64,000 nucleotides of DNA from JAFAXD01 sp035472475 (GCA_035472475.1 DATIPA010000146.1:1-64000); one strand, 5' to 3'; shown: positions 49,225 to 57,896, counted from the first letter of the stretch. Numbers and translations: made by a program. Notes: generated by a model not told the origin, from the letters alone.

Positions 49225-50136
49225 ATGCCCACGCGCGCTACGATGGATTGGGACAAACTGAAGGTCTTTCACGCCGCCGCTGAGGCCGGCAGTTTCACAC
49301 ACGCCGGCGAGCAGCTCGGACTGTCACAGTCCGCGGTCTCGCGCCAAGTCAGTGCCCTCGAGCAGGAACTCGCAGTCGCTTTGTTCCACCGCCATGCCCG
49401 CGGCCTGATCCTCACGGAGCAAGGCGAGCTACTGTATCGGACCGCCCATGACGTGTTCATGAAGCTCGAGGCGGCACGGACCAAGCTGACCGACAGCCGC
49501 GAGCGGCCGAATGGCGATCTCAAAGTGACGACGACGCCCGGGCTCGGCGTGAATTGGCTGATCCCGCGGCTGGGCGAATTCATGGAGCTCTATCCCGACA
49601 TCCACATCAACCTGTTGGTGACCGACGAAGAGCTTGATCTCTCGATGCGGCAGGCGGACGTTGGTATCCGCATGCGCCAGCCGTCGCAACCCGACGTGAT
49701 TCAGCGCAAACTGTTCGCGGTGCACTTCCACGCCTACGGTTCACCCGCATATCTCAAGCGGTTCGGGACGCCGCTATCGCTCGACGATCTCGACAGCCAC
49801 CGCATTCTGCTCCTCGACGGCGGGAGCGTACCGTCATACCTACAGAAGAATCGCAACTGGCTTGTCGAAGCCGGGCGCAATGGCAAAGGGCCGCGCGCCT
49901 CGTTCTTTGTGGTCAATAACATCCTCGGCGTCATGCAAGCCTGCCAGCGCGACCTCGGTATCGCGCTGCTGCCTGACTATCTGGTCGAGGACGCGGGCTT
50001 GGTGCAATTGTTCGGCGAGGGCGACGAGATCGCGCTCGACTGCTTTTTCGTCTATCCAGAAGAGTTGAAGTCGGTCGCGCGCGTGCAGGTCTTTCGCGAT
50101 TTTCTGGTCGCCAATGCGCAGCGCTGGAATTACTGA
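49225..50136 (+). CDS. LysR-family transcriptional regulator
   Basis: 303 residues starting at ATG 49225, behind GGAGTAGAAAAG that overlaps the trxB stop. The winged HTH is FHAAAEAGSFTHAGEQLGLSQSAVSRQVSALEQEL. The effector domain includes PGLGVNWLIPRLGEFMELYPDIHINLLVTDEELDLSMRQADVGIR. Coupled to trxB, so it may respond to redox state, but the target genes are unknown. An intrinsic terminator lies about 190 bp downstream. Confidence 0.94.
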   Translation: MPTRATMDWDKLKVFHAAAEAGSFTHAGEQLGLSQSAVSRQVSALEQELAVALFHRHARGLILTEQGELLYRTAHDVFMKLEAARTKLTDSRERPNGDLKVTTTPGLGVNWLIPRLGEFMELYPDIHINLLVTDEELDLSMRQADVGIRMRQPSQPDVIQRKLFAVHFHAYGSPAYLKRFGTPLSLDDLDSHRILLLDGGSVPSYLQKNRNWLVEAGRNGKGPRASFFVVNNILGVMQACQRDLGIALLPDYLVEDAGLVQLFGEGDEIALDCFFVYPEELKSVARVQVFRDFLVANAQRWNY

Positions 50137-50209
50137 ACGTCAGGGATAATCCCTGGTAATGGCTGCCATGCGGCCTGTTTCCTTGTCACCCCGCCAAATG
50201 AGGAGATAC

Positions 50210-50359
50210 TCACTCGCACGCTGGCCTGCGACGCGTTGCGAACTCCTCCCAGATCGTGACGTTTTGCGGTCAGCTGTTCCCCTCTGGAAAGTGATCGTCG
50301 GTATCGATGCCGATGAACAAACTCCGCCGAGCCCTTGGCTCGGCGGTTTCTTTTTTTTC
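50210..50359 (+). ncRNA. Candidate small RNA upstream of a strong terminator
   Basis: A gene-free stretch after lysR ends in a perfect terminator with a long T-run. It contains ACTCCTCCCAG, a single-stranded-looking anti-Shine-Dalgarno motif of the kind used by alphaproteobacterial trans-acting RNAs. A poor -35/-10 pair (TTGTCA near 50185, TACTCA 18 bp later) would place the start near 50215. It may equally be the 3' UTR of lysR. Confidence 0.3.
50324..50359 (+). terminator. Strong rho-independent terminator
   Basis: CCGCCGAGCC-CTT-GGCTCGGCGG, a perfect 10-bp stem with a 3-nt loop followed by TTTCTTTTTTTTC. It lies between lysR and the convergent msrP gene and is the best intrinsic terminator seen in the window. 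Confidence 0.92.
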
Positions 50360-50393
50360 GTGGTCGATTCGTGCTGGAGAGGCTTGCGAATTC

Positions 50394-51353
50394 TCAAGCC
50401 CAAAGCCGCTCGCTCTCGAGCCCCTGATAAAGCTGAGCGACATAGTCGGCATAACCGTTGAACAACAACGTCGGGCGACGTTCGCCAATGCCGATTAGTT
50501 CTTCGCTTGCTTGACTCCACCTCGGGTGCGGCACTTGCGGATTGACGTTGGCCCAGAAGCCATACTCGGACGCCTGCAACGCCTCCCAAAAGGTCTTCGG
50601 CCGCTGATCGGTGAATGTGAAGTGCGTGATCGATTTGACCGACTTGAAGCCGTACTTCCAAGGCACCGCAAGACGTAACGGTGCGCCTTGCGATTTCGAC
50701 ACCGGCTTTCCGTACGCGCCGGTTACGAGGAACGCGAGCTCGTTGGTCGCTTCTGCCATGGTGAGCCCCTCGACATAGGGCCATGGATACCAGCTCGCGC
50801 GCTGCCCCGATGCTATATCGCGATCGAGGAACGTCTCCATCTTCACGTATTTTGCGGATGAGAGAGGCTGCGCAAGCTCCACGAGTTTCGCCATCGGAAA
50901 GCCCGACCACGGAATCGCCATCGACCAGGCCTCGACGCAGCGATGGCGATAGAGCCGCTCTTCGAGCGGCATCTTGGCGAGCAGATCGTCGAGCCCGATC
51001 TCGATCGGCTTGGACACCATGCCGTCGATCTTCACCGTCCAAGGCCGCAGCTTGAGCGCCTGCGCCGCGCGCGAGATGGTCTTGGACGATCCGAATTCGT
51101 AGAAATTGTTGTAGGTCGTGTTGATGGCTTCGTCCGTGATCGGCCGATCGAGCACAAACTTCTCGTTGCGCTTGACCGGATAGAGACCGGCCGATGGATC
51201 GGGAAGATCGGCGGCGCGCTGCCCGGCGGCAAAACCGGGAGCGGCCAGTACGGCGCCGGTCGCCGCCAGGAATGCACGCCGGTCGAAGAACAGGTGCTCG
51301 GGCGTTGCCGTCCGTTCCGGCAACTCCCAACCGCGGCGGCGAATGACGTTCAT
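50394..51353 (-). CDS. msrP: Protein-methionine-sulfoxide reductase catalytic subunit MsrP
   Basis: 319 residues from the ATG at 51353; an ATG two codons earlier (51359) is possible. A periplasmic molybdopterin enzyme that repairs oxidised methionines. A Tat signal (DRRAFLAATGAVLAAPGFAAG) precedes the Mo-cofactor domain. Cys139 in YRHRCVEAWSM is the Mo ligand. The C-terminal part (PWKYGFKSVKSITHFTF, SEYGFWANVNP) is typical. The heme membrane partner MsrQ, usually the next gene, is not in the window. Confidence 0.95.
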   Translation of the reverse strand: MNVIRRRGWELPERTATPEHLFFDRRAFLAATGAVLAAPGFAAGQRAADLPDPSAGLYPVKRNEKFVLDRPITDEAINTTYNNFYEFGSSKTISRAAQALKLRPWTVKIDGMVSKPIEIGLDDLLAKMPLEERLYRHRCVEAWSMAIPWSGFPMAKLVELAQPLSSAKYVKMETFLDRDIASGQRASWYPWPYVEGLTMAEATNELAFLVTGAYGKPVSKSQGAPLRLAVPWKYGFKSVKSITHFTFTDQRPKTFWEALQASEYGFWANVNPQVPHPRWSQASEELIGIGERRPTLLFNGYADYVAQLYQGLESERLWA

Positions 51354-51531
51354 TGGCATCGCTCCGATGATTCCGTGGCCTGCACGCTGACACTTCGCTC
51401 GTATCTTTGCGCGCGATCACCGGCAAGTCACGAACGCGCAAGTGCGGCGCGAGCACCCAGGAGGAGCGCTGGAGCGGGCTGGTCGCGCGCCCGGCCCGTC
51501 TTCACGATCCCGTGCGGACCAGAGCATTCCC

Positions 51532-51560
51532 TTGACTCAGGTGTTACCGGTCAGTAACTA
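51532..51560 (+). promoter_or_regulatory. Sigma-70-like promoter overlapped by operator 1
   Basis: TTGACT, a 17-bp spacer and TAACTA fit a housekeeping promoter. The first palindrome lies in the spacer and touches the -10 element, so a bound repressor would block polymerase. It would drive the 66-residue protein gene and the ene-reductase gene. Confidence 0.55.
51543..51558. promoter_or_regulatory. TetR-type operator 1
   Basis: GTTACCGGTCAGTAAC, perfect 5-bp arms GTTAC/GTAAC. The TTACYGnTCnGTAA pattern is typical of TetR repressors that control ene-reductase or efflux genes. No tetR gene is adjacent. Confidence 0.7.
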
Positions 51561-51569
51561 TACCAATGT

Positions 51570-51581
51570 TACCGATCGGTA
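51570..51581. promoter_or_regulatory. TetR-type operator 2
   Basis: TACCGATCGGTA, a perfect 12-bp palindrome centred 25 bp from operator 1 and sharing its TTACCG half-site. Two such sites suggest cooperative binding or two dimers across the transcription start. Confidence 0.7.
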
Positions 51582-51621
51582 CCGCGATAAGGGTCGCGGC
51601 ATCGCCGAGGGAGTAGGAAAG

Positions 51622-51822
51622 ATGAATGAATCCGTGACCGGCTGCGGCCACCAAGGTCCAAGCGGCATGACGTTTCCTGACATTCTGGCCGATCCACTGG
51701 TGCGGGCCGTCATGGTTGCCGACCGCGTCGATCCAGACGCGCTGAGGGCAGATCTCGTGCGCATCGCCTGGGGGCTGCGCAGTCGTGAGAAACCCCGCGC
51801 GCCCGACACCATGGCCTGCTGA
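51622..51822 (+). CDS. Small protein of unknown function (66 residues)
   Basis: A short gene starting at ATG 51622 behind GGGAGTAGGAAAG. The part from MTFPDILADPLVRAVMVADRVDPDALRADLVRIAW looks helical and amphipathic and follows a pattern I associate with small conserved rhizobial proteins. It is the first gene behind the operator-controlled promoter and is 107 bp ahead of the ene-reductase. A larger frame from 51442 would run through the promoter and operators and is rejected. Confidence 0.65.
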   Translation: MNESVTGCGHQGPSGMTFPDILADPLVRAVMVADRVDPDALRADLVRIAWGLRSREKPRAPDTMAC

Positions 51823-51929
51823 ACGCTTTCAACACGGCGCGCGAGCGCCGCTGCCGGGCGGCTCCGACCGGTTCTCCTCCCGACGTGACGAGCCGCCCGG
51901 CGAAATTTTTCACACGAAGGACTCCGCAC

Positions 51930-53033
51930 ATGAACGCTCAATCCAACCAGTCAGCGCAGCGGCGCGCCCGCGATGAGACAACCGATCTGTTTTCGCCCTA
52001 CCGACTCGGCGAGCTCGAGCTTGCCAACCGCGTGGTGATGGCACCAATGACGCGCAGCCGCGCGGTCGCCGGCAATGTCCCCAATCCTCTCGCCGCCACC
52101 TACTACGCGCAGCGGGCGAGCGCCGGCCTGATCGTGACGGAGGCAACCCAGGTGAGCCCGCAAGGCGTCGGTTACATCCGCACGCCCGGCATCCACTCGG
52201 CCGAACAGGTGACGGGCTGGAAAAAGGTCACGGCGGCGGTGCATCAGGCGGGCGGCAAGATCTTTCTGCAGCTGTGGCATGTCGGGCGCATTTCGCATCC
52301 CGACTTCCACGGCGGCGAACTACCTGTGGCACCGTCGGCGATCTCGCCCGGTGTCGAGGTCTTTACCTTCGAGGGGCTCAAGCCGACGGTGACGCCGCGC
52401 GCGCTCGAGCTCGCGGAACTCCCCGGCATCGTCGAACAGTTCCGCAAGGGCGCGCACAACGCCAAGCTCGCCGGTTTCGACGGCGTCGAGATCCATGGCG
52501 CCAATGGCTATTTGCTCGACCAGTTCACCCGCGACAGCACCAACAAGCGCACCGATGCCTACGGCGGCCCGATCGCCAATCGCGTTCGCCTGCCGCTCGA
52601 GGTCACCCGCGCCGTGATCGACGTGTGGGGCACCGCGCGCGTTGGCTATCGGATATCGCCGACGAGCCCGTTCAATGCCATGTCCGACAGCGATCCGGTC
52701 GCCACCTTCTCCTATCTGACCGAGGCGCTGAACAAGCTCGGTATCGGCTATCTGCACGTGGTCGATCCGGCCGCTGCACCCAAGCGCGTGTCGCCGATCC
52801 TTCGCGAGAAGTTCGACAACACCTACGTGGTGAACGGCGGCTTTGGCCTTGCAACAGCCAGCGAGGTCATCGCGCGCGGCGAGGCCGATCTCGTTGCGTT
52901 CGGGACGCCGTTCCTCGCTAATCCGGACTTGCCGCGCCGGCTGCAAGCGGCGGCGCCGCTCAACACGCCCGACCAGAAGACCTTCTACGCCGGCGAGGAG
53001 ACGGGCTACGTGGATTACCCGGCGCTGTCGTAA
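51930..53033 (+). CDS. Old yellow enzyme-family alkene reductase (NemA-like)
   Basis: 367 residues from ATG 51930, with GAAGGA eight bases upstream. An FMN TIM-barrel that reduces activated C=C bonds or nitro compounds with NAD(P)H. FMN-binding LFSPYRLGELELANRVVMAPMTRSR opens the protein. The active-site pair lies in GVEIHGANGYLLDQF (H-x2-N), and the Tyr is in TDAYGGPIANR. YVVNGGF is the phosphate-binding strand. It resembles nemA, normally repressed by the TetR protein NemR, which fits the palindromes upstream. Confidence 0.93.
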   Translation: MNAQSNQSAQRRARDETTDLFSPYRLGELELANRVVMAPMTRSRAVAGNVPNPLAATYYAQRASAGLIVTEATQVSPQGVGYIRTPGIHSAEQVTGWKKVTAAVHQAGGKIFLQLWHVGRISHPDFHGGELPVAPSAISPGVEVFTFEGLKPTVTPRALELAELPGIVEQFRKGAHNAKLAGFDGVEIHGANGYLLDQFTRDSTNKRTDAYGGPIANRVRLPLEVTRAVIDVWGTARVGYRISPTSPFNAMSDSDPVATFSYLTEALNKLGIGYLHVVDPAAAPKRVSPILREKFDNTYVVNGGFGLATASEVIARGEADLVAFGTPFLANPDLPRRLQAAAPLNTPDQKTFYAGEETGYVDYPALS

Positions 53034-53090
53034 ATGCGTTGATCGGAGGGCGGGTCAGGCGCCCAGCGCCAACCGACCCTGCGACAAGGC

Positions 53091-55139
53091 TTACGCCGCG
53101 GCGGCCGCGGCCTTGCGCGCGGCAACGATGTGCTCAGCCGCCTTGCCGCTGAGTTCGGCCATGTGGTCGAACTTGGCGGTGAATGTGCCGACACCAGCTG
53201 TCGCCGAGCGCACCTCAATGATCAGGTCGCCGATTTCCGACTCCGGCATCAGCGCGCGCACAACGTCCCATCCGGTCCAGCCTTCGCGCGTATCAAAGCC
53301 GAGGATCTGGCCGCGCCGGCCCGACATGATGGCGTTGATCTTGGCGGTCGCGTCGGTCGGGCACGCGATCTCGACCATGTGGATCGGCTCCAGCAGCACC
53401 GGGCTGCATTGCGGCAGGGCCTCGACGATGCCGATGCGGCCGGCGGTGCGGAACGCCATGTCGGATGAGTCGACGCTGTGATAGGAGCCGTCGATCAGCT
53501 TCACCGCGACGTCGACTACCGGGAAGCCGAGCGGGCCGTGCATCAGCCCGTCGATCACGCCTTCCTCCACCGACCCGATGTAGTTGTTCGGCACCACGCC
53601 GCCCTTGATCTCGTCGGCGAACGTGAATCCTGAACCGCGCGGCAGCGGCTTGATGTCGAGCACCACGTCGCCGAACTGGCCGTGGCCGCCCGATTGCTTC
53701 TTGTGGCGCCCGCGCTGCACGATCGGCTTGCGGATGGTCTCGCGATACCCGACCGACGGAGGCCGCCGCACGATCGCCACCCCGAAGCGCTCGGCCAAGC
53801 GTTCGGTCGCGACCCGCAGGTGCATCTCGCCCTGCCCCCAGACAATGACTTCGTGGGTTTCCGGATTGTGGATCACGGTGAGCGAGGGATCCTCGTCCAC
53901 CAGCTTTTGCAGCGCCTGGCCGAGCTTGACGTCGTCTTTGCGTTCCTTGGCCAGGATCGCGATCGCCAGCACCGGCGGCAGCGGCTTGACCTCGGCGATG
54001 GCGGCGTGCGGCTGCTTGCCCGAGGAGAGCGTGTCGCCGGTCTTGGCGCGGTCGAGCTTGCCGAGCGCAATCGTATCGCCGCCGATCGCCGGTCCGCGCT
54101 TCTCGTTGTTCTGTCCGAGAACCTTGAAAACGCCCGATACGCGGCCGACCTCGCCGTCGGGCGAATTGAGCGTGGTGCCGTCGCCGATCTGGCCGGTGAG
54201 CACCCGCACCATCGAGGTTTTGCCGCCGTGGGTCGTGTGCGACGTCTTGAGCACGTAAGCGACCGCCTCGCCGTTCGGCCTGAGTCCGAGCCTTTCGACC
54301 GTCTCCGAGACGCCCTTGGTTTCGTGGCGCAGCGCCTTCAACAGCCGCAGCACGCCGTTGGTGCGGGTCGCAACCCCCATCAGGACCGGGCAAATCATGC
54401 CGTCGTGCTGCTCCTTGGCGAGATCGTCGAACACCTTGTCGCGTGGCGGCGCGATGTCCTCGAGCAATTGCTCCATGAGTTCGTCATCATGGTCGGCGAG
54501 CGTCTCCAGCATGGAGAAGCGCGCCTCTTTCTCGCGGTCGAGGGCATCGCCCTCGAGCGGAACGATCTCCGAGGCGGCGTGTTCGCGATAGACGTAGGCG
54601 CGTTCCAGCGCGAGATCGACAAAACCGACCACGATGTCGTCCTTCCAGACTGGAATCTGGCGCAGCAGCAGCGGCACGCGCGACGCCGGCTGCAGCATCT
54701 TGAGGACGTCGGCCACGCGGGTGTCGGCTTTGTCGATCTTGTTGAGGAATAGGAAGCGCGGGATCTTCGCCTCTTCGAGTTCGCGCAGCAGCAGCTGGAG
54801 CTGCGGAACTTTCTTTTCGTCGGCCTCGCACACCACGACCGCGGCATCGACCGCCGGCAGCGCGGCGCGCATATCGTGGATGAACTCGATCGATCCCGGA
54901 CAGTCGATGAAAGTGTAGCTCTCGTCCATGAACGTGGCGGTCGCCATCGACATTTCCACGCTCATGCGGTGCTCGCGCGCCTCCTTGCCGGCATCGCCGA
55001 CCGAGGTCCCGGCATCCACCGACCCCATGCGTTGAACCGCTCCGGTCCGCGCCAGCAGGGCTTCCAGTAATGTGGTCTTGCCGCTTTGAAACGGCCCCAC
55101 CAGCGCAATGCAACGGGGACCCGAATTGGCTCTTGGCAT
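53091..55139 (-). CDS. Elongation factor G-like GTPase (lacks catalytic His)
   Basis: 682 residues from ATG 55139 behind GGAGGCGGAC. Domain order follows EF-G: G domain, domain II (VRVLTGQIGDGTTLNS), III, IV (GHGQFGDVVLDIKPLPRGSGF) and V (EIACPTDATAKINAIMSGRRGQILGFDTREGW). G1 is GPFQSGKT (15-22) and G4 is NKID (132-135). The switch II motif reads DCPGS (79-83) where EF-G has DTPGH, so the His that promotes GTP hydrolysis is replaced by Ser. It is a paralogue of the translation factor with unknown role. The essential fusA must lie elsewhere. Confidence 0.9.
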   Translation of the reverse strand: MPRANSGPRCIALVGPFQSGKTTLLEALLARTGAVQRMGSVDAGTSVGDAGKEAREHRMSVEMSMATATFMDESYTFIDCPGSIEFIHDMRAALPAVDAAVVVCEADEKKVPQLQLLLRELEEAKIPRFLFLNKIDKADTRVADVLKMLQPASRVPLLLRQIPVWKDDIVVGFVDLALERAYVYREHAASEIVPLEGDALDREKEARFSMLETLADHDDELMEQLLEDIAPPRDKVFDDLAKEQHDGMICPVLMGVATRTNGVLRLLKALRHETKGVSETVERLGLRPNGEAVAYVLKTSHTTHGGKTSMVRVLTGQIGDGTTLNSPDGEVGRVSGVFKVLGQNNEKRGPAIGGDTIALGKLDRAKTGDTLSSGKQPHAAIAEVKPLPPVLAIAILAKERKDDVKLGQALQKLVDEDPSLTVIHNPETHEVIVWGQGEMHLRVATERLAERFGVAIVRRPPSVGYRETIRKPIVQRGRHKKQSGGHGQFGDVVLDIKPLPRGSGFTFADEIKGGVVPNNYIGSVEEGVIDGLMHGPLGFPVVDVAVKLIDGSYHSVDSSDMAFRTAGRIGIVEALPQCSPVLLEPIHMVEIACPTDATAKINAIMSGRRGQILGFDTREGWTGWDVVRALMPESEIGDLIIEVRSATAGVGTFTAKFDHMAELSGKAAEHIVAARKAAAAAA

Positions 55140-55183
55140 GTCCGCCTCCACACCTGCGGGCCCTCTTTTGCGAGGCCCTTGGA

Positions 55184-55227
55184 GCGCTTTCCGGCGAAGT
55201 GGACACCGGTTCGCCGTCCGAAAGCGC
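55184..55227. repeat. Bradyrhizobium-type palindrome upstream of the EF-G-like gene
   Basis: GCGCTTTCCGG and CCGAAAGCGC form the arms around AAGTGGACACCGG. It lies 45-90 bp before the start codon, so it may be part of the 5' leader. Elements of this type are dispersed in the group. Confidence 0.7.
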
Positions 55228-55348
55228 AACAATGATAAGTCCGGGGCGGCCTCCGGTTGCCAGGAACCGGAGACCGCTGCGCGCCTATGCTTTCAAAGCA
55301 GGTGGCTATTGGCAAGTGGCGGGGGCTTGGCGCGCCCCAGCCGGGAGA

Positions 55349-56551
55349 TCAGCGCAGGTTCCCGCAAAAGCGCTGGATGCGCCGGCACGCCTCTTCGAGC
55401 TGCGGGGTCGCGGTCGCATAGGAAATACGGAACGCCGGGCCGAGCCCGAAGGCCGAGCCCTGTACCACCGCGACGCCCTCGGCCTCGAGCAGCTCGGTGA
55501 CGAAGTCCTCGTCGTTGCCGATCACCTTGCCGGACGGTGCGGTCTTGCCGATCGCGCCCGAGCAGAACGGGTAGACGTAGAACGCACCATCGGGCTTGGG
55601 ACAGGTGAGCCCCTTTGCCTGGTTGAGCATGCCGACCGCGAGGTCGCGCCGCTCCTTGAACACGGCGTTGTGCTTGGCGATGAAATCCTGCGGACCGTTG
55701 AGGGCCTCGACCGAGGCCCATTGTGCAATCGCATTCGGGTTGGTGGTCGACTGCGACTGCAAGGTCGCCATCGCCTTGATCAGGAACTCGGGCGCGCCGG
55801 CGTAGCCGATGCGCCAGCCGGTCATGCAGTAGGCCTTCGACACGCCGTTGAGCGTGAGCGTTCGCTCGTAGAGCGAGGGCTCGACCTGCGCCGGCGATAC
55901 GAACACGAAGTCGTCGTAGACGAGGTGCTCGTACATGTCGTCGCTCAAGGTCCACACCTGCTTGTGGCGCGCCAGCACGTCGGTGATCGCCTTCACCTCG
56001 GCCGGCGTATAGGCAGCGCCGGTCGGATTCGACGGCGAGTTGAAGATCAGCCACTTGGTGTTCTTGGTGATCGCGGCTTCGAGCATTTCGGGCTTCATCT
56101 TGAAGCCGGCCTCGAGCCGCGTCTTGATCACCACCGGTGTCGCCCCTGCGAGCAGCACGATATCCGGATAGCTCACCCAGTAGGGCGCCGGAATGATCAC
56201 CTCGTCGCCGGGATTGAGCGTCGACAACAGCGCGTTGAACAGCACCTGCTTGCCGCCGGTCCCGACGATGATCTGGTTCGGCTTGTAGTCGAGGTTGTTC
56301 TCGCGCTTGAACTTGCGTGAGATCGCCTCCTTAAGCTCCGGGATCCCGTCGACCGCCGTGTACTTGGTCTTGCCGGCCTTGATCGCCTTGATCGCCGCTT
56401 CCTTGATGTTGTCCGGCGTGTCGAAATCGGGCTCGCCGGCGCCGAGCCCGATCACGTCGCGTCCCGCCGCCTTAAGCGCGCGCGCTTTGTCCGTAACCGC
56501 GATGGTCGCGGACGGCTTGATGCGCTGCAGCGATTCGGCGAGGAACGACAT
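55349..56551 (-). CDS. aspC: Aspartate-type aminotransferase (class I/II, PLP)
   Basis: 400 residues from ATG 56551, with AGGAGA eight bases upstream. Swaps amino groups between aspartate and 2-oxoglutarate, and in this subgroup sometimes also acts on prephenate. The fold-type I signatures are present: IGLGAGEPDFDTPDNIKEAA, FNSPSNPTGAAYT, the PLP-binding Lys in GVSKAYCMTGWRIGYAG, and the C-terminal substrate Arg in AFRISYATA. No neighbour explains a specific pathway. Confidence 0.95.
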   Translation of the reverse strand: MSFLAESLQRIKPSATIAVTDKARALKAAGRDVIGLGAGEPDFDTPDNIKEAAIKAIKAGKTKYTAVDGIPELKEAISRKFKRENNLDYKPNQIIVGTGGKQVLFNALLSTLNPGDEVIIPAPYWVSYPDIVLLAGATPVVIKTRLEAGFKMKPEMLEAAITKNTKWLIFNSPSNPTGAAYTPAEVKAITDVLARHKQVWTLSDDMYEHLVYDDFVFVSPAQVEPSLYERTLTLNGVSKAYCMTGWRIGYAGAPEFLIKAMATLQSQSTTNPNAIAQWASVEALNGPQDFIAKHNAVFKERRDLAVGMLNQAKGLTCPKPDGAFYVYPFCSGAIGKTAPSGKVIGNDEDFVTELLEAEGVAVVQGSAFGLGPAFRISYATATPQLEEACRRIQRFCGNLR

Positions 56552-56910
56552 CACGATCTCCTGGTGTGGCGCGCCTTTGCGGACGCTCGTCGGCATCCGG
56601 TTACGCGCGCCCACGTCCTAAAGCCCGGACGGGGGGACCGCAAGCCTCAAACTCACACGGGTTGCACACAAATGTGAGAAGAAAGAAGTGCGCGCTGGCG
56701 CACCGACGCCGGAAATTTGCTGCTGCCGCGCAATATCAGCGCGCCTGTTGCATTCCATTCGCGGCGTTGATGCCAAAGCCGTCGCATTGGCGTCGTATTT
56801 CGCTGTTGTGGTTCGCGCCGTCGAGGCGTTAGGGTCGCGTAACGGGCGCCCAGTACGTATTTCCTGAGAATCAGAACGGGCGCCCCCGGGAGGAGACGGC
56901 AGGAGACCGG
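56552..56910. other. Divergent promoter region between aminotransferase and GST genes
   Basis: About 360 bases with no supported gene. The sequence AACGGGCGCCC occurs twice (56841-56851 and 56875-56885) just before the GST start and may be a regulatory direct repeat. No clear -35/-10 set was identified. Confidence 0.45.
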
Positions 56911-57543
56911 ATGTACACGCTTTACTCGATGCAGCGTTCGGGGAACTGCTACAAGGTGCGCTTGGCGCTCGCACAGCTGCGCATTCCCTACGAGCTGATC
57001 GAGATCGACATCCTCAAGGGTGAAAGCCGTACCCCGGAGTTCCTTGCCAAAAATCCGAGCGGCCACGTGCCGCTGCTGGAGGTGGCGCCAGATCGCTACC
57101 TGCCGGAATCGAACGCGATTTTGTGGTATCTCGCGGGCGGCACGCCGCTCGCACCTGACGATCGCATCCATCGCGCCGAAGCGCTGCGCTGGATGTTCTT
57201 CGAGCAGCACAGCCTCGAACCCAATCTCGGCGCGGCGTGGTTCTGGCTCACGCTGGTGAAGGGCGGACGCGACCTGCAAGTGCACGCGCTCGAGGACTGG
57301 ATGGAACAGGGTTACCGGGCGCTCACCGTGATGGAAAATCACGTGCGCAATTACCCGTTCTTCGCCGCCGACCACTACACGGTCGCCGATATCGCGCTCT
57401 ATGCCTACACCCACATCGCGCACGAGGTCGGTTTCGACCTCACCGGCTTTCCGTCGGTGCGCGCCTGGCTCAAGCGGGTCGCCGAGCAGCCCGGCCACGT
57501 AGCGATGGATTGGCAGCCGGCCCGGATGGCGATCGCGGGCTGA
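56911..57543 (+). CDS. Glutathione S-transferase family protein
   Basis: 210 residues. N-terminal thioredoxin-like half with MYTLYSMQRSGNCYKVRLALAQLRIPYELIEID, cis-Pro in GHVPLLEV, and the glutathione-binding ESNAIL. The helical C-terminal half includes YTVADIALYAYTHIAHEVGFDL. The Ser/Cys near residues 10-13 is a possible catalytic residue. A role in detoxification is likely, but no substrate can be named. Starts behind GGAGGAGACGGCAGGAG. Confidence 0.93.
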   Translation: MYTLYSMQRSGNCYKVRLALAQLRIPYELIEIDILKGESRTPEFLAKNPSGHVPLLEVAPDRYLPESNAILWYLAGGTPLAPDDRIHRAEALRWMFFEQHSLEPNLGAAWFWLTLVKGGRDLQVHALEDWMEQGYRALTVMENHVRNYPFFAADHYTVADIALYAYTHIAHEVGFDLTGFPSVRAWLKRVAEQPGHVAMDWQPARMAIAG

Positions 57544-57728
57544 GGGGCGCCGATCAAGATAAGGCCACGCGCCCGCCCCAATGGTTAACCGCCATTAACT
57601 CGGCGCCACCAAATTGCCCCAGCGATTCAAACACTTCGCCCCACAGGGGCCGAACACGCGCCGGTATCCGCCGCAAGAGTAAACGTCAACGCAAAACACC
57701 AGCCTTTGATTCGCGGAGCTCGACGCCA

Positions 57729-57896
57729 ATGACCGGGACACCGCCCGACGTGTTCGTGACCAACCGCAGGTACGCCCGCCGTACCCGCTTGTTTGTGGTG
57801 TTGATTGCGACGATTGCGCTTGTGTTCTCGATTGCCGTAGCGGTCACCGCCGTCTCTCTCGGCGCGCGCGCGGAGATATCGCACAGAGCGCGCTGA
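57729..57896 (+). CDS. Small single-pass membrane protein (55 residues)
   Basis: ATG 57729 opens a 55-codon frame with GGAG eight bases upstream. A basic N-terminal part (VTNRRYARRTR) leads into one helix (LFVVLIATIALVFSIAVAVTAVSLG). It has no recognised family. The frame is short, and only the sensible membrane topology and start site support it. Confidence 0.4.
   Translation: MTGTPPDVFVTNRRYARRTRLFVVLIATIALVFSIAVAVTAVSLGARAEISHRAR

Noticed and set aside
50140..51456. 438-residue minus-strand frame
   Set aside because: It overlaps msrP in another frame. Only the 50394-51353 frame has the Tat signal and Mo-binding Cys.
51442..51621. N-terminal extension of the 66-residue protein
   Set aside because: It would translate through the promoter and both operators. 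The ATG at 51622 has a good ribosome binding site.
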